The notes under the pieces were generated by a model that saw nothing but the letters and a program-made list of their open reading frames with translations, did no database searches and was not told where the DNA came from. Positions 12,600 to 22,900 of a stretch of DNA of 64,000 nucleotides are shown one piece after another. Positions within the stretch are counted from its first letter, which is position 1. Each line of letters begins with the position of its first letter. Position numbers and translations under genes: made by a program. The stretch comes from Periplaneta americana. Lineage: Eukaryota > Arthropoda > Insecta > Blattodea > Blattidae. The stretch lies in contig NC_091124.1 in the NCBI RefSeq assembly GCF_040183065.1, positions 64,698,501 to 64,762,500 on the forward strand, read 5' to 3'.

Positions 12600-12964
12600 A
12601 GGTTCGAACTTGGGTCCCCATACATTACAGTCATTCATCTTACCTCAACACTACAGAGACCTACATATTGGCACTGAAAAGTGCCTTTTCGTAAATATAA
12701 TGATGCGCATTCGACAAACGCAGACAAATCTGCTCTTTTTAGTATTTTAAGACATAATTTGTTAGGTGCAATCCGTGTTCTAAAACTTTCCCGTATTTTG
12801 ATTCCATTAATTAATTGTTTTCTGCAATGTAACATTTCATTTAAGACTAATTTCAACTAAACATAATTTGTATAATATTTGCTCATAAACTGTTTGTGGC
12901 AGTTGGGGGGACGGCAAATTTTAGCACTGTCTAGGGGCGGCACTATACCTAAATCCGACCCTGT
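12600..12964. other. Non-coding, repeat-like
   Basis: The phrase CCGTGTTCTAAAA.TTTCCC near 12772 recurs near 38656 just upstream of the family B copy there, so at least part of this is a dispersed repeat of unknown class. Confidence 0.45.
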
Positions 12965-13095
12965 TGATGCAATTAGCGGTATTTGATAGGATGAGTCCGA
13001 AGATTCGCTATAGGATTACCTGACACTCACCTTACAGTTGGGGAAAATTTCGAAGAAAAACAACCAGTAATCAATCCAAGCGGGATTCGAAAGCA
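12965..13095 (-). mobile_element. SINE family A, partial copy
   Basis: Keeps the family A order GATGAG..GAGGATTCGC..TAGGATTACCTGACA..CCTTACAGTTGGGGAAAA and AAGCGGGATTCGAA. Truncated at both ends. Confidence 0.7.
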
Positions 13096-13674
13096 ATGCC
13101 GGAGTATTAGTAGAAGATGTTCAGTAACATCTTGAATAACACTGATGAAGTAACATCAACGCTATAAAATGATGACCTTGTGTAGAAATTATATTATACA
13201 GGGTGTTTCAAAAGTGATAGTAAAAAGTTTACAGATGAGAAGCGAAAAAGTTTCAGTAAACATGGTTCACAAATTAACCATTTACGAGATAATGCTATAT
13301 TTTTGCTGGCTGGGGCCACCAGTGAACCGAGCATCTGGATACTGTTAAGTGGCAACATTCATGCTTAATATGTAGGCCTATGCCACACTCTCACCATCCC
13401 ATTTTCTTCTAAGTATGAGGCAATATCTAAACATGATATGATGAATGGTGGATAGATAGGGGAGAACCTGTACTTAGATCATCGGATGTAAATCATTTGG
13501 AGTTTTGTGTATGAGGCAGGGTTGCCAGATTCTCTCATCAGCAATTCAGGACAGGTGATAATACTGTGTACTTCAACGTGATTGCACATTTTAATTAATT
13601 CAATTTGCAATACAGCTGATTTTATTCGTTTTATGTATTTAGACTAATTATATAGATGAAGGATGAGTGGAACG

Positions 13675-13765
13675 GAGGAAAACTCTCTCTGGCACCGGGA
13701 TTTGAACCCGGGTTTTCAGCTCTACGTGCTGACACTCTATCCACTAAGCCACATCGGAGTCCCAT
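13675..13765 (-). mobile_element. tRNA-like module nested in the mariner-type element
   Basis: On the minus strand: an A-box-like GTGGCTTAGTGGATAGAG and a B-box-like CGGGTTCAAATCCCG with a perfect CCGGG stem. Flanking CTCCTCC/CTCTCT-rich sequence suggests a SINE, not a host tRNA gene. Confidence 0.65.
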
Positions 13766-14557
13766 CCCAATGTCGGATTGAATCCTCTCAGTTTAAGTTC
13801 CACCTCTTGGATTCACTCTACTAATAATTATATAGAGCCAAAACTTTTAATTTTGTTACATTCTTGCTACATTATGAAACTTTCTTAGAATTATTGATAA
13901 AATCAAGATAAATAATGGTCATTTCAGCCTGACCTATGGGAAAAATGAATCATACAGGTTAAAATGCTATTAATAATAAATTAACTTTCAAAAAGAGTAA
14001 AGAATAAAGAGCCTGTATAATACCTGATACTATAGTATCATTTTTATTTCTATGTAACCGATAGGATGTGCCAGGCACGTTAACGACGATTATGAACATA
14101 GGTTGGACAGAGTCTTAGGAAAAATGATTAAGGAATTTTAAAAATAATCTTATAAGAATGAGCAAAAAATGACATTCCAATTGATTGGACATTCCGGGAC
14201 AAATATAACTCAATCCAGGACACACCATTGAAATCTAAAACAATCCTGAGTAATCCAGAAGTCTGGCAACCCTGGTATGGGGTTATGCAAGTTTACACAA
14301 CAGTTTTCACCACACCTGAAGAATTACAGCATCGGACTGTATATGCCTTCCAGCAAATGAAGAATGGCCTAGGATTCCTCGAGCGCATTCTTGGATCTTT
14401 GCAGAGAAGACTACACAGATGCATTCAAGTGCATGGTCAGCATTTTGAACACCCGCTGTAAAATTCTTCAGTTAATATGTTCATACTGTACTGTACTTTA
14501 TTTATTCTCAAACTTTACTGTTGTTCAAACAAAAAGTTTGTTTTGTGTACCTTCAAT

Positions 14558-14558
<1 letters not shown>

Positions 14559-14615
<57 letters not shown>

Positions 14616-14618
14616 TAT
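14559..14618. repeat. (AC)n(TA)n microsatellite
   Basis: Short AC run followed by about 25 TA units, read directly. Confidence 0.95.
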
Positions 14619-15204
14619 GGTGTTGAAGCCAAAATTATGAATTTTATTGTCTCGTGATTGATAAATAAAATAAAACTGTCATTGCTTTTATTGGAATTAG
14701 TACTTACGGCCCCAAATAACACAAAATGGCATTAACTCGTAAACGGTTAATTTGCTGGAACTTTTTTGCTTCTCTTTGTTTTTACTTCTCATTCCTAAAT
14801 TTTTATCATCACTTTTGAAACACCCTGTATTGTATGTTCCTTCACGTATTGCTGCAAAGAATCGAATTCTCATCAGTTACTGTGAAAAAAAAAGAAATAC
14901 TCTTAAAATATTCAATTATCATTTACTTGATAAAACTGCCAGTAGACTGTGAGTGTGAATTTTCAATATAACATGTTATTTCTTAACTCCATCCACGCCA
15001 ATGATTTTAAGGCTGGTCGCAGCATTATTTAGGATGAATTATAGAACTGGAAGTGGTTGCGGGCGAAGGTTAATGTGTGGCATGGCAAAAGATGTAAGTT
15101 GAGTGCATTGTCTCGCTGGCTAATAGTTGCCTGCTCGAAATAATTGCCGTCACTTGTCACAGCGAGCAGTCACAGCCAGCGCGTCATTAGCACGCCTCAC
15201 AGCA

Positions 15205-15216
15205 ATGCAGACACAG
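15205..15216 (+). CDS. Exon 1 coding part of the membrane-protein gene
   Basis: ATG CAG ACA CAG followed by the strong donor GTAAGT. It joins in frame to exon 2, adding MQTQ in front of a second Met. The 5' UTR is probably in the GC-richer sequence just upstream (15050-15204), which holds a CGAGCAGTCACAGCC stretch; no TATA box is evident. Confidence 0.65.
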
Positions 15217-18200
15217 GTAAGTTTGAACCACACAGTTCGGAGAAATGAATGAAAGTATTGATAATGCAGAAAATTTTGTTGTAATGTGCTACCAATCACA
15301 AGGAGGATGTGTAATGTCTGATGTGTTTGTACAACGTGATATTTAAAATACCGGTGTATTAAGTGTATAACAGAACTGAACCAATTAAAACATCAATGTG
15401 TAGCGCGTTTTATTAGGTGCATAGGTGGTTTTAACAAGAATGTTTTGGTTTAAAATACATTTTAAAATCCTCTGGTTTGGTTGAGGTAGCTTATTAAAGT
15501 ACCGGTACTATAGATTTTCGATTGTTTTTTAAAGTACAGTATTACATAAATCTTTTTATGAACATTTAAAACACATACGAAAATATTAAACAACACGCTA
15601 TAATGCACAAGAATTTCATTTTTCCCAGAAATGTACATTACTTGTCATTGTTATCTCTCAAGCGATTTGTATTGTTGTATTTATTTACAAAATGACTCCT
15701 AAATTTAATTTATTGGTCCGACTCAATTTTGATTGGAAACAATACTTGATGTATTGTAAGGTCTACACTTTAATTATCAGATTATTGATAACTTTTTTCT
15801 AATTGCAAATTTTATGGAGGAAATGTCAAAAGACGCTATTGTTATCAGTAGGTCTATGCCAAATAATTCTATCAATTTGCATAAAAATTATGGCAGTGTT
15901 TCAAAAAGCTAGATCCTTTTTCATATTTCGTTTAGCATTTTTTGTCAGTTTTTAAAAATTACATTTTTATATCGGCAGGTAAGTTCTGAACATCATTTCT
16001 GCTTATCAAAATAAAGCATTTTAAAACGATTTGCCTGAGAACGAGCTTTGAGCGGTCATTTCAAAACAAAATAGATTTTGTTACATCCAAAGTGGTAATC
16101 ACATCCATCCCACTAGCATCGATCAGTGTGTTGTATTTGTGATTCTATTAAACTGCATGAAATACGGTATATCAGAGTTAGGGAATTTTATAAATAGAAA
16201 TTCAAGCTATAGAGTCAGTGGCATCATATGGTGATAATGAAGCAGTGGTGGAAAGCAAGAGAAAACTTTTGTGTTGAGAGGTAGTCAGCTCATAATAATT
16301 GCTTTATCCATTACAGATCGTATTCTGATTCAAACTACAAATTGAATCACAATATTGAGAAGTCCCACATGTCCATATGATTTCGTATTCTAAACATGTA
16401 GACTTATGATGAGAAACCCCACTTATTCTCCTCAACATTCATTTTAGCTAAAGTGTTAAGAAAAAAAATAATTTGACCACAAATTTAGGACCTGAGATGT
16501 TTTTTGTATCTCCTGAAAAGTTTAGTTTTCTATACATGTGGGGTTTCTCAATATTTCTGTTCAATTAGTCAAATTTGGGTATCGGTATTCATTACGATTT
16601 GGACTAGTGCTGCAGTAATTTGCAATTTTACCGTTAAGGAAGGCCGAGGAGATCAACCCAATAAAAGGATAATTGTTTACGTTCCTTACAATATTCTAAC
16701 TTTGCTACGACAAAAATTGAAATATTGTCAATTGTGGAAGTATTTAGGACTATAAGTGAGCTGTATACAGGTGTATCAAGCATTGGTACTTTAAATACAG
16801 CAAAAGGACAAGTGGGCATATTCATTGTCCATAAGTTTTCGCAATAACTAATTAGATTAACGCTTAGATCAGTGCTTGTGTTTTATTCATTTCTAAAGAG
16901 TTTAGATGCAGACATACCCTTCTTCCATTACTAAAGTATTTACTTACTCCTCGGCGCTACAGCCCATGTAGGACCTTGGCCTCCCGAACAATTCTAGCCC
17001 ATTCTTCTCTATTCTCTGCTCTATTCCTGTTCCTTGGTTCCATAACAAAAAGTTTCTTCGAAGTCGGGTTGTTAGCCCCACATTCAAACCCCAGGCTGGA
17101 GGACTGGGTCATTTGATTTTGGAGTTTCTTTCTCCTAGGCCTGACAGGATCTTTGGGATAGGTCTAAGGATAATAGGTCGTTGTGAGATGTATTTTGTCC
17201 GACCCCTCCGCTGAGACCTGTCCGGCTTGGGTGACCCTGCCAGTAGCGTTGCCAGTAGCTATGCTACTGCCAGCATAGCCCTCAGTTTCATTCAAACCTC
17301 CTTGCCCGCACAGACAGTGTTTCAATAGGCATATATTGGAATGATACAACATGTGAACGACAAGAACCCCAAATTTTATGTGCGATTCCTTTATTTTCCC
17401 TATTCTTGGATGACAGCGGTATTCAAAATAAGATGAGTACCAGTACTGGTATTTTTATTTTGCTGATTATTGATTTTCTGTTTTTTTATTGCAGATGTTT
17501 GTCGGTGTAATTATGATGGCAGCCTTGCTGCTGATGGTAGCGTCGGAATGGATACAATTACCTATGGTGGAACCTGGCGGAAAGATAAAAGTTAAACAAA
17601 GACCATATGATATTGAAGAGGATTTTCAGACGTCATCTCACGATAGAAAAGGCGAAGTGCAAACAATTTCTAGAAGAACATCCAATGATCAGTTTGAAGA
17701 TAAAGCAGTAACACTTGGCATCACTCGCACAGAAGCGACCACTTCTGAATCTCTCCTGGAGACAGAGGCCAGTGATGTCAGCTTTCATGTACATCTGACA
17801 GCTTCCAATATGAAACTGCCTGATGCTCCGCATAAAACAGGAGTTTCATCCACATCACTTCATGGAGATGACACCGTTGTAAATTCAAGTTCAGAAAATG
17901 ACCCAAAGATATCACAAAAGGAAAGCAAAGCGTCTAGCTCCGCATTTGACATGTTGAGATCTGTACACCAGAAATTGGTGCAAGTGATGCCTAACACTCT
18001 ACGAGAGAAGATGGATTTTCTACAACAACTCAAGAACAGAATGCTTCATTATATGGGTATGTAGCTTAGAAAGTATGTCACGAGACATTGTCTTGCAATA
18101 TTAATGAGGTGTTTACTTGCATAGATATATTGTATGTTTATAAATTAGGGAGCTTTGTGGATGTGAAACAATTGACCATCGAATTTTGTCTAGTGCCCTC

Positions 18201-19173
18201 TCCAAGTTACATATATTTTCTTATACAATTTGAAATAAAATTCTTTTGTTTGGGATATATTGGAAAACAAAAGTAACCTACGTTACTCAAAGTATATTTG
18301 CTCCTCAGATTGCCAAGAAAATTTTGGAATTAACCTCCAGCTAATGTCATACAGTAGGCCTATAGTACCTAGCACATGAATTAGCTATTCACGATTTCTT
18401 TAACTACCAGTACCGTATTTTGGTTTCTATTAATATTTTCATTATAACAGTGAAAGAAACATAATATGGAAGGGAAGTAAGGCTACTTTTACACGTACTT
18501 ATATCACTGTTTGTCATCTGAATGACCACTTCACACTTTTTTATTCCATGTAATTCATATAATTATCTCTAAATCATAAATATTAAAATGCTATGAAGAA
18601 GGAGTATTATGGAGGAAAAAGTGAATTAACAAACATTTTTCTGATCGTAACATTTTTTTAACATTGTACCAGTACTTATATACAATAAGTACCCTGTTTT
18701 AGTTATCACAGCTTTTTTTTACTTGGTTATTTAACGACGCTGTATCAACTACGAGGTTATTTAGCGCCGATGGGTGTGATGATAGCTAGATGGTATTAGG
18801 CGAGATGAGGCCGAGGATTCGCCAAAGACTACCTGACATTTGCCTTACAATTGGGGAAAATCTCGGAAAAAAACCCAACTGTTTAATCAGCCCAAGCGCA
18901 ACACCGGATCAGCAGGCAAGTGCCTTAGCCGACTGAGCTATGCCAGTGGCCCACAACTTTTTATGTGAACAAATAGTAATGAAGACGACAGAGCCAATTT
19001 TAAATAATTTATTACTCTGATGGATAGGCCAAATTAAAAGAATCATACGGAAAAAGGGATATAAATGACAAGAAATAAACAAAAGAAAAGCATGGCAAGA
19101 TGGAGGCAGTATTGGAGGCATATTTGGAATTGACCTTCCGAAATGAGGATACAATAAGAGGAGGAGGAGAATA

Positions 19174-19226
<53 letters not shown>

Positions 19227-19890
19227 ATTGATTATGTTTACATGATTAGGTGACCTCTAAATATGTAATATAACTTTAACAAAATTCGTCCAATAGTTGA
19301 ACATTTTTTAAAAATAGAGATAAACAAATAGACACAACCTACCAATATTTTCGTTTTCAGGCAGGATACGAACTGAATATTTCCTCCAGGGGGGACATTA
19401 AAATAAAAATACTGTCCATAATAATTAGCAATATTAGCCAACTTGTAATGTTGTTGCGTTCAACTTACATTAAAGAAGAAATAAAAATAGTTGTTATATA
19501 CTAGCACTGCATTAATAACATATAAAATACGGAAACTATAAATTATGCACCTGAAGGGGATAAATATTGTCTCTGGGAGAAGCAAATTAATACCTTTACA
19601 GCAGGGGACATCAGAGTCTCTGGAAGAGACGATCCTCTGTATCCCCTTATCAATTAGCACCATGGTTTCAAGTGATTCTAAAAATGTCCATTTACATTAG
19701 AATATTATTGGATTATTTGCAGCATTGGATTATTTGAATAAATCAAGCATTTGTAACGACATACCGAATGAATCCAGGCTTGATCACCAGCAAGGAAAGT
19801 AGCCATAATTATTAAAATTATTAACGATTCCGGAATTCTTTGCCCTTTCTGTAGAATTTTCCAAGTTTTCTTCAATAGCCACATCGTTAC

Positions 19891-19928
<38 letters not shown>

Positions 19929-22900
19929 GTTCCTCCTTAAATTGGTCCTATTTGCCAATTTTAAATGATGATACAATAGCAATTAAATCCGTATATGATC
20001 AGTATGTCACAAGGATAAAGCTTTTAACCACACCACAAGAACCTCATAAGACTACTGCATCGGCCTCGGTAGCATACTTGGTATAGCGCTGGCCATCTAT
20101 GCTCGAGGTTGCGGGTTCGATCCCAGCCGAGGTCGATGGCATTAATTGTGTTTAAATGCGACAGGCTCTTGTCAGTAGATTTACTGGCATGTAAAAGAAC
20201 TCCTGCGGGACAAAATTCTGGCACACCAGTGATGCTGATATAACCTCTGCAGTTGCGAGCGTCGTTAAATAAACCACAATTAAATCATAAGACTGCACCA
20301 TGGGAAAGCAATCTACTTTAGCTACTGGGATGAAACAAAGAATCACATCTCATGAACGCCATTGGGGCATAAACAGATATATCACTACCCAGATTTAAAT
20401 GGATCCACAACAGTGGGCTAGACTGAAAGTCGTGGTTCACTTTCTAAGGAATTATTACAAGAGGACATAATGCACTTATTATTTCTCAGCCCCTGCTGTG
20501 GCTGAGTGGTCAGATCTCCAGCCTGTCACGCAGGTGGCTCGGGTTCGAGTCTCAGTGAGGTCTGGGATTTTTCTTGGAGTTCTCCTGTTTTTCCACATAT
20601 TAGGCATCTACATCATTCCGTCATCATTTCTCTATTTCGTCATAATTCCATAGCATTCTCCAATCACCAGCTGGCGATGCATGTAGGGAGCTGGCCTAGG
20701 GACGAGGGGGGTTGCCTGCTCAAAAGCTGGGTACGCAACAAACCTTAGTGTAGTCAGTCGGTGTAGGTTTGAGAATGCGCGTAGCTTGAGGGTTAGCACA
20801 ATAGATTGTAACAGGTCGCAGTGCTGGGTCATAGTGCCCCCTTCCGAAAATTCCATTCCATTCCATTATTTCAGAATTATATGTGAATAGTATAGCTTAT
20901 GTATGATTTACTTTGCAAGAAAATCTCATGTTCATAAGAAATAAAGAATCTTTCGATGGGTAAATATGTGAAAGTAAATGTAATGAGTACAATAGATCTA
21001 GTAGAGTTGTACAACACATACTATATCGTGCATTCATATTTTCATAATCAGATGTATTTGTTCCAGAGAGACGTATCAGAGGCTTGTGGACGACAGACAA
21101 TCAGAGACAATCCAGAACAGAAAAGGGAATGATGGCTTTCCCATCTATGGAAGGGGCGCTCATGTCCATTTCATTCCTTATCTTTGCAGTGTTCCTCATC
21201 AAGTTAGTGCAGGTAAAATTACTTTTGTAATTATCTAATAGTGCAGATTCAACTTTTTTTTTAGCAGAAGTGCGCGTGAAGGGTTAAGATATTGGCTGAA
21301 TCATCATGGAGTACAAATGCTTGATATAACACTGGAAGAAAATGTGGTCGCTTTCTGTAACTTATTTTATGAAAGAAGTTACACATACAGAAGAGTAAAA
21401 AGTATGGAACATTGCTTAAAACTTTTTTATTTTTAGTTTTATTGAAAGAAGCTTAGAACTTAACTAAAGTTCATTCTCTTAAAATATACAATACTTGCAA
21501 TGTATAAACAAACAAAGATCTGAAATAAAACGAGTAATAAATTTCGAAATATGTATGGTAAGACTTTACTGTGTTAAAATTTCAACGTACCTCGTTTACA
21601 TGTTTCGACCTATTTATGGGTCATCTTCAGAACTGGTCGTTGTTGGTCTTGGCGCCACTTGTTCTGTTTCCTGTGAGGGTGTGTTCCTGTGATATAGTGT
21701 AGAGTCAAAGAGTGTGTGTGTTTTGAAGTTGAGAATTTCGTTGGGGTGTGTTTTTGTGTGTTTGTGGACAAAACCATAAGGAACAACATAAAATTCGAAA
21801 AACAAACAATAATAAAGAACAACATAGACATAATGAATAAAATAAAAGACAAACATATCCCACACAATACAACATTAGCAACTTTCGACATAACTAACCT
21901 ATACACAAACATACCCATAAAAGAGACGCTACAGATACTAGAACAAATGCTCAAAAACAACAACACACCACAAGAACATATTAAAGAAATCATCCGCACC
22001 ACAGACATCATCACAAAACAAAACTACTTCACATACAATAACAAATATTACACCAAACCGAAGGTCTACCCATGGGATCACCCATTTCCAGCATACTAGC
22101 AGAAATATTCTTACACCACATAGAACAGACATACATACTAAACAAAGACAACAACAAACACGCAGACAACATCATATATTGCCACAGATACGTAGATGAC
22201 ATACTAATACCATACAAAGGAAACAAAAGACAGATCCAAAACCTACATCAACACATAAACAAAATACACCCAAAGCTACACTACACATTAGAAATTGAAA
22301 ACAACAAATCCATAAATTTTCTAGACATCACATTAACAAAAATAGACAACAAACACACATTCAAAGTATACAGAAAACCCACAACAACAACAACACACAT
22401 ACACAACACATCCAACCACCCCACACAACACAAACAAGCTGCATTCCGAACAATGGTACACAGACTATTCAACATACCAATGAACCAACAAGATTACAAC
22501 GAAGAGCTAAACACAATCAAATACATAGCACAAGAAAACGGATACAACCCTAACATAATAGACAACATAATACGTAAGACAAAACATAATCACAAAGAAC
22601 ATAAGAATACAACACAAACACAAGAACACAAAAAATACATCACACTAACATACGAAAACAAAAACACACACAAAATTGCAACCTCATTTAAGAAATTAAA
22701 TTACAACATCGCATACAGAACAAATAACACTACAAAAATATCTCAACACACAAACAACACAAACAAACAAATACAACCACACAGGCGTATACAAACTCAA
22801 ATGTAACACCTGCAACAAAGTCTACATAGGACAGACAGGCAGATCGTCTCAAACACGTTACAAAGAACACATCACAGCCATAAGAAAATTACAAAACACC

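Larger units (their letters stand above)
13199..14827 (+). mobile_element. Mariner-type DNA transposon, decayed
   Basis: Inverted ends CAGGGTGTTTCAAAAGTGAT at 13199 and, reverse complemented, at 14827; similarity continues inward for over 100 bp (tttacgag.taatg motif). Both ends abut a TA dinucleotide (13197-13198, 14828-14829), the target of Tc1/mariner elements. Near the right end (14290-14462) the + frame gives MKNGLGFLERILGSLQRRL then CIQVHGQHFEHPL and a stop, the usual C-terminus of these transposases. Most of the transposase is lost; 13520-14240 is foreign or diverged sequence including a tRNA-like module. Confidence 0.8.

Noticed and set aside
17164-17352. Minus-strand frame near exon 2
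   Set aside because: Lies in a dispersed repeat, without splice sites.
20041-20120. True tRNA gene
   Set aside because: Head has tRNA boxes and an acceptor stem, but it is followed by a SINE body and tail, and the anticodon arm is not canonical.
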